DNA of 37,239 bases from NCBI RefSeq assembly GCF_004791695.1, contig NZ_SRSO01000037.1:1-37239 (forward strand), read 5' to 3'. Of the stretch, positions 1-9,335 are shown in pieces. Made by a program: the position numbers and the translations under genes. The notes beneath the pieces were generated by a model, which was not told the origin of the DNA, searched no databases, and saw only the letters and a program-made list of their open reading frames with translations. Each line of letters starts with the position of its first letter. The first letter of the stretch is position 1. This DNA is from Flavivirga rizhaonensis. Its GTDB lineage: Bacteria; Bacteroidota; Bacteroidia; Flavobacteriales; Flavobacteriaceae.

Positions 1-495
1 TAGAATAATCTACTTTTTTTGTAATTTGTATATCTTTCATATCAGATGGTATTATTTAAGTTAATTTTGCACTAACAAATTAATAATACCTCCTGGTTTT
101 AGAATGACACTTTAAACATACAAACTCTATTTAATTTTTTTTAGAAAAATAATATTAAAGAAATGATTTTCAAGTGTTTGTCATTTCGACAGAGCGAAGC
201 ATGAGCCTTTCGACTTTAGTTTATGCTGAGCGTAGTCGAAGTACTCAAGATAAACTTTCGAGAAATCTCATAAGAATGGGATTACTCCTCAATAGCTACG
301 CTATATACGTTCAATTAAAATATATTTTACTTTCCGTAGCATTCGGAATGACATAGTTTCTTTATTAAAATAATTAAACATCTGATTATCAGGTTTTAAT
401 ACATCGATCTCACGTTAATTTATACGATTTATGCCTTCACAGGAATGATGTGCTTATCATATCATTTGAACGTTTTTGGCAATCAATATTTTAAA
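1..495. other. Non-coding left edge of the window
   Basis: No convincing gene is visible. The first 179 bases are very AT-rich and show no recognisable motif. A palindromic repeat (180-352) follows, then about 140 AT-rich bases up to the stop codon of the convergent antiporter gene. The 60-codon open frame at 174-356 lies entirely inside the repeat and encodes nothing recognisable. Confidence 0.6.
180..352. repeat. GTCATTTCGA-type palindromic intergenic repeat, copy 1
   Basis: The element starts with GTCATTTCGACAGAGCGAAG and ends with TTCGGAATGAC, so its termini are imperfect inverted repeats (GTCATTTCGA against GTCATTCCGA). The interior contains more self-complementary stretches, including TTCGACTTTAG and GTAGTCGAAG. 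Related elements occur at 15022-15879, 28102-28236, 32542-32696 and 32740-32885. It carries no transposase and could be a MITE-like element or a bidirectional terminator for the convergent antiporter gene. Confidence 0.7.
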
Positions 496-1635
496 CTATA
501 TAATTGAAGTAAACCAATGAGATATCATAGACAGTAACTGGGATATTTCATTAATAACTGGAATATCATAACTCGTGCCTTTGCCAATTGAATAAGCCAC
601 AAACAGAATATATAATAATAGTAATAACTTCGCATGAAGTTTTTTAATACCATTTTTAGCAAAAACAAAAATTAGAAAAACTATTATTGTTGAAATTAAA
701 AGTAAGACGCGTAATTGTCCAACATTCTCAATGGTTTCTGTACTCATTTCAATAGGACCATAAATAAGTGTGAATAAAAACAGCGGAAGACCAAGCGCAA
801 AACAAACATCAAAAATATTACTACCTAAAGCATTAGCAACGGCATCATCATAATTACCTTTCATAGCATCTTTGTATGAAATAATAGTATCTGGTACGCT
901 AGTTGCAGCAGAAGCTAGTACTACAGAAACAAAATAGATAGGCATGCCAATGGCAGTTCCAAACTGTTCACAAGCTTCAACAAGCCAAAAACAAGCCATA
1001 CCAATAAAAAAAACAGAAAGTATCAACAAACCAAAGGCTTTCACTTTATTGATTTTAGAATCTCCTAAAACGACAGTAGATAAATCACCTTTAAAAAGAG
1101 CAATAGCCCTGTTACCACCATCGGCAGCATCTTCATAGTCATTTTCTATATCGCCAGTCCCTTGACTTATTAACATATAGGCTACATAAATAAAATATAG
1201 TATCATTAAAATAAGTCCGTGAATCCAGTTTAAAGATGGTCCGGTAATTACAAAAATTAAAGCTAATTCGGCAATGATAAGCGATATACCATCACGTAAT
1301 ATAACTTTCTTTGAGATTTCAATTTTGGAAGAAATACCTTTTCCTATAACTACTAAAATAACAACTGCAGGAATAATCATAGCATTAAAAACAGCACTTC
1401 CTGCTGTGGTACCAATACCACCAGAAAAACCATCTTTATCTTTTAAGACAAATAAGAAAAAAAGCGTTGTAAATAATTCAGGCAAACTGCTTCCAATAGC
1501 ATTCATGGTAGCTCCTTTTATACCTTCTTTCATATTTCGACCCAGATAGTTAGAAGCCATTTCAAAACCGTCACAAGCCCTCCAAATAATAATACATGTA
1601 ATTAAAATAAGCCCCAAAGAAGCAATAATAGCCAT
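496..1635 (-). CDS. Sodium/calcium exchanger family cation antiporter
   Basis: An integral inner-membrane protein of 379 residues that probably exchanges Ca2+ for Na+ or H+ (CaCA superfamily, Na_Ca_ex domains). Two inverted alpha-repeats hold the ion-binding motifs. The first has NAIGSSLPELFTT near residue 46. The second has ASAATSVPDTIIS followed by NALGSNIFDV around residues 241-275. Hydrophobic helices are spread over the whole length. An acidic loop around residues 160-170 (ENDYEDAADGG) separates the halves, as is usual for the family. The ATG lies 191 bp from the divergent molybdoenzyme operon and no partner genes are linked. Ion specificity cannot be read from the sequence. Confidence 0.85.
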   Translation of the reverse strand: MAIIASLGLILITCIIIWRACDGFEMASNYLGRNMKEGIKGATMNAIGSSLPELFTTLFFLFVLKDKDGFSGGIGTTAGSAVFNAMIIPAVVILVVIGKGISSKIEISKKVILRDGISLIIAELALIFVITGPSLNWIHGLILMILYFIYVAYMLISQGTGDIENDYEDAADGGNRAIALFKGDLSTVVLGDSKINKVKAFGLLILSVFFIGMACFWLVEACEQFGTAIGMPIYFVSVVLASAATSVPDTIISYKDAMKGNYDDAVANALGSNIFDVCFALGLPLFLFTLIYGPIEMSTETIENVGQLRVLLLISTIIVFLIFVFAKNGIKKLHAKLLLLLYILFVAYSIGKGTSYDIPVINEISQLLSMISHWFTSII

Positions 1636-1826
1636 AAGTAGTATTTGTATTCGGCAAATCTAAAAAAATTAAAAATAGAAAATAAGCGCTTATTTCTTAA
1701 TGCTTTGTTTCACAGAGTTTAAAAATAAAAATGAATTTTAGAGTATCTTAAAACAATGTTAAAACAAATTTCGAAGCTAAAAAGATTTCTATTTTTTGTA
1801 CATTTAGGGAATACACTTAATTTAAT

Positions 1827-2297
1827 ATGTCATTTATGCCGACCTTCAATTTAAAAATTAATAATGAAAAGCATACTGTAGAAGCAGATGCAGATACGCC
1901 TTTATTATGGGTTTTAAGAGATCAGATAGATTTAGTAGGAACTAAATTTGGTTGTGGAATAGGTCAATGTGGTGCCTGTACTGTTCATGTAGATGGTAAT
2001 GCCATGCGCAGTTGTTTACTTCTAGTATCACAAGCTGAAGGGTTAAATATTACAACTATAGAAGGGCTGTCAGAACAAGGAGACCATCCAGTACAACAAG
2101 CATGGAAAGAAATAGATGTACCACAATGTGGCTATTGTCAATCTGGACAAATAATGACAGCTTCAGCATTTTTAAGCAAAAACCCGAATCCTAATGAATC
2201 GGAAATTAGAAATGCAATGCATGGTAATATTTGTAGATGCGCGTCCTATAATAGTATTGAAGAAGCTATAAAAGTAGCCTCAAAAAAATTAAGTTAA
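1827..2297 (+). CDS. 2Fe-2S subunit of a xanthine dehydrogenase-superfamily molybdoenzyme (IorA/CoxS-like)
   Basis: The small iron-sulfur subunit (156 residues) passes electrons from the molybdenum subunit encoded 21 bp downstream. The N-terminal plant-type ferredoxin domain has Cys43, Cys48, Cys51 and Cys63 (motif CGIGQCGAC). The C-terminal helical [2Fe-2S] domain has Cys101, Cys104, Cys136 and Cys138 (CGYC and CRC), so all eight ligands are present. Length is typical for IorA/CoxS-type subunits. There is no FAD subunit nearby, so the enzyme probably passes electrons to a cytochrome or other external acceptor, as in isoquinoline 1-oxidoreductase-like enzymes. The substrate is unknown: an N-heterocycle or an aldehyde is likely. 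An alternative Met4 start would remove only three residues. Confidence 0.9.
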   Translation: MSFMPTFNLKINNEKHTVEADADTPLLWVLRDQIDLVGTKFGCGIGQCGACTVHVDGNAMRSCLLLVSQAEGLNITTIEGLSEQGDHPVQQAWKEIDVPQCGYCQSGQIMTASAFLSKNPNPNESEIRNAMHGNICRCASYNSIEEAIKVASKKLS

Positions 2298-2318
2298 CCA
2301 ACCTGTAAATAACAAAAA

Positions 2319-4538
2319 ATGACACCTTCAAAACAAATAACATTCAGTAGAAGATCGTTCTTAAAAACATCAACATTGGCTAGTGGTGGTATGTTAATAG
2401 GTTTTAACTTATTTAATGCCTGTAAACCAGAAGCAAAAGTTCCTATAGATTTAAGTCAATTAAATTATAATGATTTTAATGCCTATATAAAAATTTCAAA
2501 AGAAGGCAAGGTTACTATTTTTTCTCCCAACCCGGAAATTGGGCAGGGTGTTAAGACCTCTATGCCTATGATTATTGCTGAAGAATTAGATGTAGCTTGG
2601 GAAGATGTTTATGTGGTGCAAGCACCTTTAGACACAGAGAACTACACAAGACAGGTTGCTGGAGGAAGCCAATCTATAAGATTTAGTTGGCAAGCATTAA
2701 GACAAACAGGAGCAACAGCAAAACAAATGTTGGTAAATGCTGCGGCTGCAAAGTGGGGTGTCGATGCTTCAGAATGCTCAGTAGCTAAAGGGATTATTAC
2801 CAACGCGAAAGGAGAAAAGTTAGGTTATGGCGATGTTGTTTTAGAGGCTGCTGCCTTAGAAGTTCCTGAAAATGTCACATTAAAAGCCCCTAAAGATTTT
2901 ACAATCATTGGTAAAGGTGCCGGTAATGTAGATATTGATAAAATAGTTACAGGAAAACCCTTATTTGGACTAGATTATAAAGAAGAAGGCATGCTTTATG
3001 CTTCGGTTTTAAGGCCGCCCGCTTTTGGACAAGTACTTGAATCTTTTGATGATATAGCTACGCGTGCACTCCCAGGAGTTGTAGATGTTATTGTTATTGG
3101 CGAAAAAGCAAGAGCGTATTTAGAGGGAAGCAAAAAGAAAAGTTGGACAGCACAATTAAGTAAAAGTGATAAGGTAGTCGTGATTGCAAAAACGACCTGG
3201 GATGCCATAAAAGGAAAAAGAGCAATTAAAGCCATTTGGAAAAATGATTCTGAACTTGAAAGCACGGAGTCTCATGATAAACTACTATTGGATTTATTAG
3301 AGGGTGAAACGTTTAAAACAAGACGAAAGGATGGTAACGTAAAAAAAGCATTTGCAAACGCTGATAAAGTTTTAGAACGCATTTATGAGTCACCGTTTTT
3401 ACCACATAACTGTATGGAACCTATGAACTTTTTTGCAAACGTAACTTCAGAAAAAGTCCATTTGGTTGGTCCAGTTCAAACTCCAGCGGAAGCAGCTAAA
3501 GTAGTATCGGGCTTATTAGATAGAAAACTTGAAGATATCCATATAGAGATGACAAGAATGGGAGGTGGTTTTGGTAGACGACTTTATGGCGATTTTGTAT
3601 ATGAAGTAGCCGAAATATCAAACGCCATTAAGAAACCAGTAAAAATGGTGTCTACAAGAGAAGATGATATGACTACAGGGGTTTACAGACCAGCAACTAA
3701 ATATAAAATTGCAGCATCAATTAAAGACGGAAAATTAACAGGGTATCATTTAAAAGAAGCATCCATTAATGGTAATATGTATGGATTGATTCCAAATTTC
3801 TTTCCGGCAGCTGCATTAGAAAATTATCAGGTTGATACCGCTAATTATAAAAGTAATATAACAACTGGGGCTTGGAGAGCACCTTATACTAATTTTTTAG
3901 CAAGTGCAGAACAAAGCTTTTTTGATGAATTAGCTGAGGTTTTAGAAGTAGATCGTGTTCAATTGCATTTGGATCTATTAGAAAATGTTAAAAAGAATCC
4001 TGAACCTAATATAGAATATAGTCCAGAACGCTTACAAGGCGTTATAAAAAAGGTAGTAGATAAGTCTAATTGGGGGAAAACCGAAGCAGGCGTTTATCAA
4101 GGGTTTTCTGTATATTATTGTCATAATACCCATGTGGCAGAAGTCGCAGATATTATCATGGATAATGGTAGTCCTATAGTTAAAAAAGTAACTTGCGCTG
4201 TAGATTGTGGTATTGTTGTAAATCCGCTGGGAGCAATGAACCAGATAAAAGGTGGTGTTATTGATGGTATTGGACATGCTATGTATTCCGATTTTGGATT
4301 TAATAATGGTGTGCCACAGTCTAATAATTTTAGTACATATCAACTCATTCGTATGGCACAAACCCCAAAAGTGGATGTACATTTTATTGAAAATGATATA
4401 GATCCTACGGGTTTAGGAGAGCCTACCTTACCACCCGTTGGAGCAGCAGTTGCTAATGCTATATACAAAGCTACAGGAAAAAGGTTAACCAAGCAGCCAT
4501 ATATGAGTAATTTGGATTTGGAAAAAGTAGTCGGGTAA
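2319..4538 (+). CDS. Molybdopterin-binding subunit of a xanthine dehydrogenase-superfamily enzyme (IorB-like)
   Basis: The catalytic subunit (739 residues) hydroxylates an aldehyde or N-heterocycle at a molybdenum centre. A twin-arginine signal (SRRSFLK, residues 10-16) is followed by a hydrophobic stretch and LFNAC with Cys35, so it is probably exported folded by Tat and may be a lipoprotein. The molybdenum-binding motif GGGFGRR is at residues 415-421, and the GLGEPTLPP motif near the C terminus carries the likely catalytic glutamate (about residue 701). The preceding gene supplies the iron-sulfur subunit. The next two genes look like maturation factors. The combination of a Tat signal, no FAD subunit and a separate small subunit fits the IorB family rather than a soluble xanthine dehydrogenase. 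The substrate cannot be assigned. Confidence 0.88.
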   Translation: MTPSKQITFSRRSFLKTSTLASGGMLIGFNLFNACKPEAKVPIDLSQLNYNDFNAYIKISKEGKVTIFSPNPEIGQGVKTSMPMIIAEELDVAWEDVYVVQAPLDTENYTRQVAGGSQSIRFSWQALRQTGATAKQMLVNAAAAKWGVDASECSVAKGIITNAKGEKLGYGDVVLEAAALEVPENVTLKAPKDFTIIGKGAGNVDIDKIVTGKPLFGLDYKEEGMLYASVLRPPAFGQVLESFDDIATRALPGVVDVIVIGEKARAYLEGSKKKSWTAQLSKSDKVVVIAKTTWDAIKGKRAIKAIWKNDSELESTESHDKLLLDLLEGETFKTRRKDGNVKKAFANADKVLERIYESPFLPHNCMEPMNFFANVTSEKVHLVGPVQTPAEAAKVVSGLLDRKLEDIHIEMTRMGGGFGRRLYGDFVYEVAEISNAIKKPVKMVSTREDDMTTGVYRPATKYKIAASIKDGKLTGYHLKEASINGNMYGLIPNFFPAAALENYQVDTANYKSNITTGAWRAPYTNFLASAEQSFFDELAEVLEVDRVQLHLDLLENVKKNPEPNIEYSPERLQGVIKKVVDKSNWGKTEAGVYQGFSVYYCHNTHVAEVADIIMDNGSPIVKKVTCAVDCGIVVNPLGAMNQIKGGVIDGIGHAMYSDFGFNNGVPQSNNFSTYQLIRMAQTPKVDVHFIENDIDPTGLGEPTLPPVGAAVANAIYKATGKRLTKQPYMSNLDLEKVVG

Positions 4539-4547
4539 TCTGCATCT

Positions 4548-5567
4548 ATGACACATGAATTTAAAGACATCGTTAATCAGGCTGAGGTAGCTAGAGATAA
4601 AGGCATTAAATCGATTTTAGCATCAGTCGTAGCTCTTGAAGGTTCTTCCTATAGAAAACCAGGGGTGCGGATGCTTATTTTAGAAGATGGTAAAATGATT
4701 GGTGCCGTTAGTGGAGGCTGTGTAGAAAAGGAGATCTTGTTACAATCTGAATCTGTTTTTAAGACAGGACAATCTAAAATAATAACTTATGATGGTAGAT
4801 ATAGATTAGGCTGTGAAGGCGTTTTATATATTTTAATAGAAGTATTTGAACCAGATGACTCTTTTAAAAAAGTCTTTTTTAATGCTCTGGAAGAAAGAAA
4901 GTCATTCGAAATTTGGTCATATTATAGTAAAGCAGAAGCGTTCGTTTCAGGATTAGGTTCTTGGGTGAAAATTAAAGGATCGTTTTTTTCATTACAAAGC
5001 CATGCCAAAAAATTAAAAACAAATAATTCATTATCAATTTTTAAGCAATATATGCCACCGTGTTTTAAGCTTGTTATTATTGGAGCAGAGCATGACGCGG
5101 TACAATTATGTAAATATGCTGCTTTAACAGGGTGGGAGATTGCTATTATTTCAGGACCATCAGAATCTAAATCAGTTGTAAATTTTCCGGGAGCAATTAG
5201 CTTTCAGGCAGTTTCAGCAGAGAATATGGAAACTACATCTATTGATAACCAGACTGCTATTGTATTAATGACTCACAATTTTGCTAATGATCTAAGGTAT
5301 TTAGTGCAATTAAAAAATACAAACCCTGTGTATATTGGTTTATTAGGGCCATCAAAACGAAGGGAAGATTTACTTTCTCAACTTATAGAATATTGTCCGG
5401 ATATAGAGGCGGCTTTTTTAGATAGCATTCATGGTCCGGCAGGTATTAATATCGGTTCTGAAACCCCTCAGGAGATAGCAGTCTCAATTATAGCAGAAAT
5501 ATTGTCTGTAGCTAGAAAACAAGACCCGATATCACTAAGTAAAAAAAAGGGAAAGATTCATTCTTAA
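4548..5567 (+). CDS. XdhC/CoxI family molybdoenzyme maturation protein
   Basis: A likely chaperone (339 residues) that binds molybdenum cofactor, promotes its sulfuration and inserts it into the adjacent xanthine dehydrogenase-type enzyme. The N-terminal XdhC/CoxI domain (about residues 15-80) contains GSSYRKPGVRMLI and GAVSGGCVEKEI. The C-terminal Rossmann-like XdhC domain begins around residue 170 (FKLVIIGAEHDAVQL) and includes GLLGPSKRRED and the family end motif IHGPAGINIGSETPQEIA. It starts 9 bp after the molybdenum subunit stop and is 12 bp from the next gene, so the four genes form an operon. Its presence suggests that the enzyme carries a sulfurated (Mo=S) cofactor. Confidence 0.88.
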   Translation: MTHEFKDIVNQAEVARDKGIKSILASVVALEGSSYRKPGVRMLILEDGKMIGAVSGGCVEKEILLQSESVFKTGQSKIITYDGRYRLGCEGVLYILIEVFEPDDSFKKVFFNALEERKSFEIWSYYSKAEAFVSGLGSWVKIKGSFFSLQSHAKKLKTNNSLSIFKQYMPPCFKLVIIGAEHDAVQLCKYAALTGWEIAIISGPSESKSVVNFPGAISFQAVSAENMETTSIDNQTAIVLMTHNFANDLRYLVQLKNTNPVYIGLLGPSKRREDLLSQLIEYCPDIEAAFLDSIHGPAGINIGSETPQEIAVSIIAEILSVARKQDPISLSKKKGKIHS

Positions 5568-5579
5568 ATAGTTTTAATA

Positions 5580-6197
5580 GTGTCTAAACATGCTTTAAAT
5601 ATTCCTATAGTCATTTTAGCAGCAGGAGCTTCAAAACGTATGGGAACTATAAAGCAATTATTATTGTGGGGAGAAAACACACTTTTAGGACATACCATCC
5701 AAACAGCATTAAAAACAAATACAAAGCATATTTATGTTGTATTGGGAGCAAACTATTATACTATTAAAAAAGAAATAGAAAAGTTTCCTATAACCATTAT
5801 TAAAAATGACACATGGGAATTAGGCTTGGGGAAATCTATAGCCTGTGCAGTTAATCATATTCTAGAAGCAGAATCACATTTTGAAGGGGTTCTTATTTGT
5901 TTGGCAGATCAGCCTTTTGTTGATGCTGATTTTTTAAATACGTTGATTCAAAATTTTGTTCCAAATAAAAATAAAATTATAGCAACTTCTTATAAAAATG
6001 GGTTTTCTGGTGTTCCGGTAATTTTTGATAAGACATATACGTTCGAATTATCTAAATTAATTGACGATAACGGAGCTAAACCACTTCTTAAGAAATATAG
6101 CGCTTTAGTTGAAACTTTTAAGCTTAAATTAGATAATATCGATATAGATAATAAAGAAGATTATGACAATCTATATAAAGCAAATTTTAAAAATTGA
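5580..6197 (+). CDS. MobA/MocA-like molybdenum cofactor nucleotidyltransferase
   Basis: An NTP transferase-fold protein (205 residues) that probably attaches CMP to molybdopterin (MocA type) for the upstream enzyme. GMP transfer is the alternative. The nucleotide-binding signature LAAGASKRMGTIKQLLLWG occupies residues 13-31. LADQPFVD (about 107-114) is the metal-binding acidic motif, and SGVPVIFD follows near residue 142. The start is GTG at 5580. The next in-frame Met (residue 21) lies inside the signature and would destroy the fold, so GTG is preferred even without an obvious ribosome binding site. Last gene of the XdhC-type operon. Confidence 0.82.
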   Translation: MSKHALNIPIVILAAGASKRMGTIKQLLLWGENTLLGHTIQTALKTNTKHIYVVLGANYYTIKKEIEKFPITIIKNDTWELGLGKSIACAVNHILEAESHFEGVLICLADQPFVDADFLNTLIQNFVPNKNKIIATSYKNGFSGVPVIFDKTYTFELSKLIDDNGAKPLLKKYSALVETFKLKLDNIDIDNKEDYDNLYKANFKN

Positions 6198-6258
6198 TTT
6201 GTTTTTTTTAAGTCCATTATATTTATAATCGATTAAATTCAAAATATAGTACTAAAGC

Positions 6259-8553
6259 ATGAGCACATCTCCAGTAGATAAAGCAAATACACCAGAAGAA
6301 TTCACAAATTTAAAAACTACAGAACCAGCAAAAAATACTGGTGGTTTTAAAGCATTAAAATCGGCAATGATGCATGCTTCAAAATATATGAAACCATCTG
6401 AGGCTATTAAAATTTCAACTAAAATAAATCAAAAAGGAGGGTTTGATTGTCCGGGTTGTGCGTGGCCGGATCCAGACGATGAACGCTCAATGTTAGGAGA
6501 GTATTGTGAAAATGGTATGAAAGCGATGTCTGAAGAGAGACAAAAGAAAACGATAGGTTATGAGTTTTTTGCAAATCATTCTGTTGAAGAACTTGCCAGT
6601 TTATCCGATTTTGAAATTGGCAAATCTGGACGTCTTTCGGAACCCATGTTTTTGGCAGAAGGAGCTACTCATTACCAACCCATATCTTGGAAAGCTGCTT
6701 TTGAAAAAGTAGGTAATCATTTAAATGCATTGAGTCATCCAGATGAAGCCGTTTTTTACACTTCGGGAAGAACGACAAATGAAGCGGCCTTTTTATATCA
6801 ATTATTTGTTCGTGAGTTTGGAACTGCAAATCTCCCAGACTGTTCTAATATGTGTCATGAAGCTAGTGGTAGTGCTCTTTCTGAAACCTTAGGGATAGGA
6901 AAAGGCTCTGTAACCTTAGATGATTTGTATAAAGCAGAACTAGTTATGGTTATTGGTCAGAACCCAGGAACAAACCATCCTAGAATGCTTACAGCTTTAG
7001 AAAAATGTAAAAAGAATGGCGGAAAAATTATAGCAATCAACCCTTTGCAAGAAGCTGGACTTATTAAATTCACAAACCCACAAAGTCCGATAAAACTATT
7101 AACGGGCGGTACTAAACTAGCCGATGTATTTGTGCCTATCACCATTAATGGAGATGTCGCTTTTGTTAAGGCTTTACTGCTTAAATTATTAGAAAAAGAG
7201 ACATTAGAAGGTAATGTGTTTGATAAAGATTTTATCAATGACCATACACATGGCTACGATGCTTTTATTTCAGATTTAAAACAATTTGATTTTGATGATT
7301 GTTTGGCTTTGTCTGGTGTGTCCAGATCAACTTTCAATGACGTTTTCGATTTAGTTCTAAACAAAAAAAAGATTATCATTTGCTGGGCTATGGGACTGAC
7401 TCAGCATGAAAATGCAGTAGATAATATTCGTGAATTAGTGAACCTATTATTGTTAAAAGGTAGCATAGGAAAAGAAGGTGCAGGCACCTGTCCTGTTCGT
7501 GGTCATTCTAATGTACAAGGTGATAGAACGGTAGGAATTTGGGAAGCAGCGCCACAAGCATTTTTAGATAAGATTGAGAAAAAATATGGCTTTAAACCAA
7601 CTACAAAGCACGGGTATTCGGTAATAGATGCTATAAAAGCTATGCACGAAAAAAAAGCCAAAGTATTCTTTGGTTTAGGAGGCAATTTTATCTCTGCGGT
7701 TCCAGATACTAATTATTCTGCTCATGGATTAGCTAATTGCAATTTAACGGTTCATGTAAGTACAAAATTAAACCGTTCACATTTAGTTACAGGGAAAGAA
7801 GCCTTAATATTACCTTGTTTAGGCCGCGCCGAAAAGGACTATCAAAAAACAGGAGTTCAGACCCAAAGCGTGGAAAATTCCATGGGCATTGTGTCGTCTA
7901 CCAAAGGTGTTTTAGAACCTTGCTCAGATACCTTATTAAGCGAAGTTGCGGTGGTTTGCAATATTGCACATGCTACGTTAAAAGAACGTTCTAAAATCAA
8001 TTGGCTTCAATATAAAGATGATTATAATTTAGTCCGTGATGATATTCAAGAAGTCGTAAATGGTTTTCAGGATTATAACAAAAGACTTAAACAACCATCG
8101 GGTTTTTATTTACCTAATGGAGCAAGAATAAGAACATTTAAAACAGCTACAGGTAAGGCGAATTTTTCTTTAAACAAATTACCAGAGTGGAAGCTCAAAG
8201 ATTCAGAATTAATTATGATGACTATACGTAGTCATGACCAATTTAATACTACTATTTATGGTCTGGATGATCGTTATCGAGGTGTTTTTAATGAAAGACG
8301 GATTATTTTCATGAATCGAGAAGATATGAAAAATAGAAACCTTGAAGAGCATCAGGTCGTAAACCTGACATCAGAATTCAATGGAACACTTAGAAAAGCC
8401 AATAATTTTAAGGTTGTTGGTTATGATATTCCTAAGAACTGCTGCGCTACCTATTTTCCAGAAACTAATGTATTAGTACCAATAGATAGTTATGCGCATA
8501 CAGCCAAAACACCGGCATCTAAAAGTGTTATTATTACCGTAGAAGCAAATTAG
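6259..8553 (+). CDS. FdhF/YdeP family molybdopterin oxidoreductase
   Basis: A Mo-bisPGD oxidoreductase (764 residues, matching the roughly 760 of E. coli YdeP) with formate-dehydrogenase-like architecture. The N-terminal FDCPGCAWPDP motif (Cys64, Cys67) is typical of this family and replaces the four-Cys cluster motif of true formate dehydrogenases. GQNPGTNHPRML (about residue 234) and CPVRGHSNVQGDRT (about 413) are cofactor-binding segments. The C-terminal molydop-binding domain starts near residue 640. No FdhD-type sulfurtransferase or electron-transfer subunit is next to it. It lies 61 bp after the nucleotidyltransferase, possibly with its own promoter. The physiological substrate of the YdeP group is unsettled, so formate activity should not be assumed. 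Its stop codon overlaps the convergent toxin remnant. Confidence 0.85.
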   Translation: MSTSPVDKANTPEEFTNLKTTEPAKNTGGFKALKSAMMHASKYMKPSEAIKISTKINQKGGFDCPGCAWPDPDDERSMLGEYCENGMKAMSEERQKKTIGYEFFANHSVEELASLSDFEIGKSGRLSEPMFLAEGATHYQPISWKAAFEKVGNHLNALSHPDEAVFYTSGRTTNEAAFLYQLFVREFGTANLPDCSNMCHEASGSALSETLGIGKGSVTLDDLYKAELVMVIGQNPGTNHPRMLTALEKCKKNGGKIIAINPLQEAGLIKFTNPQSPIKLLTGGTKLADVFVPITINGDVAFVKALLLKLLEKETLEGNVFDKDFINDHTHGYDAFISDLKQFDFDDCLALSGVSRSTFNDVFDLVLNKKKIIICWAMGLTQHENAVDNIRELVNLLLLKGSIGKEGAGTCPVRGHSNVQGDRTVGIWEAAPQAFLDKIEKKYGFKPTTKHGYSVIDAIKAMHEKKAKVFFGLGGNFISAVPDTNYSAHGLANCNLTVHVSTKLNRSHLVTGKEALILPCLGRAEKDYQKTGVQTQSVENSMGIVSSTKGVLEPCSDTLLSEVAVVCNIAHATLKERSKINWLQYKDDYNLVRDDIQEVVNGFQDYNKRLKQPSGFYLPNGARIRTFKTATGKANFSLNKLPEWKLKDSELIMMTIRSHDQFNTTIYGLDDRYRGVFNERRIIFMNREDMKNRNLEEHQVVNLTSEFNGTLRKANNFKVVGYDIPKNCCATYFPETNVLVPIDSYAHTAKTPASKSVIITVEAN

Positions 8554-8863
8554 AGTTTACTTTTTAAATTTTTAATAGTATTTTCCAAGTCTTTAGGGTT
8601 TTGTTTATTGTTCCAGAAAAGTAATAATTCCAGTGTTTTTTCATCTAAAACGCGATAAATTATTGTGGATTGCTTTGAAATGACTAGATGCATAATATTA
8701 TTTTCAAAGTGTAGGCCTAAAAATGGAAATTTCTTTAGTTGTTCTAAAACATCATTAGCCAAATCGATGAAAGAGATTGCTTCTTTGTCCGACCATTTTT
8801 TAGGATGAATTCTATTTCGGCTTGAAAAGATAGTTCTGCTGTTTTAGTCCAAACTATTTTCAT
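8550..8863 (-). pseudogene. RelE/ParE-type toxin gene, broken by a one-base frameshift
   Basis: Reading from ATG at 8863 gives MKIVWTKTAELSFQAEIEFI, a typical RelE/ParE N terminus. The frame then runs through a run of six A (six T at 8796-8801 on the + strand) and stops early. One extra A would continue the protein as LKKWSDKEAISFIDLANDVL. That joins the downstream open frame ending at 8550, which has the family end pattern IIYRVLDEKTLELLLFWNNK. The repaired length is about 104 residues, normal for the family. The start is 5 bp after the stop of the putative antitoxin gene, so this is the toxin half of a type II module. The break may be an inactivating mutation, slippage at the A run, or a sequencing error. 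Confidence 0.75.
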
Positions 8864-8868
8864 AGCGT

Positions 8869-9111
8869 TTATTGAAGGTTATATTTGGCTCTAATATTAG
8901 CCATCACTTCTTCATGTAAACTAACCCTACCTTTTTCAGAATCTTTTATACTTTGAGATAAGAGTCTTTGAATAGGTTCAGGCAATTCAGAAATTGAATT
9001 ATGTTGCCCCTTATCCTTGTTTATTACTTGTTCAATTTTATATAACGTTTCTTCATCACAAACTTTCATCAACTTTTCAACTATCTTATATTTTCTAGAC
9101 TCTAAATCCAT
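8869..9111 (-). CDS. Putative antitoxin partner of the frameshifted RelE/ParE-type toxin
   Basis: A small acidic protein (80 residues from Met at 9111) whose stop codon is 5 bp upstream of the toxin start, the usual antitoxin-first order. It begins MDLESRKYKIVEKLMKV and ends with a charged helical stretch SLHEEVMANIRAKYNLQ. No DNA-binding motif is clearly recognisable. The open frame extends upstream to a TTG codon, but that extension (LYLYIYL) coincides with a perfect -7 promoter box TATATTTG (9137-9130, minus strand). The true start is therefore Met at 9111, or at 9117 two codons earlier. Position and size argue for an antitoxin; the family is not identified. Confidence 0.6.
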   Translation of the reverse strand: MDLESRKYKIVEKLMKVCDEETLYKIEQVINKDKGQHNSISELPEPIQRLLSQSIKDSEKGRVSLHEEVMANIRAKYNLQ

Positions 9112-9335
9112 AATCATTAAGTATATATACAAATATAACAAAAATCACACCTAAAATATTATAAAAAAAGTATAGTTAATACCAATATTGTCAGTCTGTT
9201 TTGCACCATTTGGACAGCTATTATTCGTTTATTCATTCCTAATTCAAATAGCCCTATTTTAGGTATTAATCAATTTAATAGGTGTCAATTTGAGAAATCG
9301 TTAATAATTAATAGCTCTCGACAAAATATTAAAAC

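Noticed and set aside
174..356. 60-codon open frame on the + strand
   Set aside because: It lies entirely within a palindromic repeat and its translation resembles nothing.
4032..4382. 116-codon minus-strand open frame inside the molybdenum subunit gene
   Set aside because: It is antisense to a strongly conserved enzyme region and shows no domain.
1827..4538. Assignment as a true xanthine dehydrogenase
   Set aside because: The FAD subunit is absent and the large subunit has a Tat signal, which fits the IorAB-type group instead.
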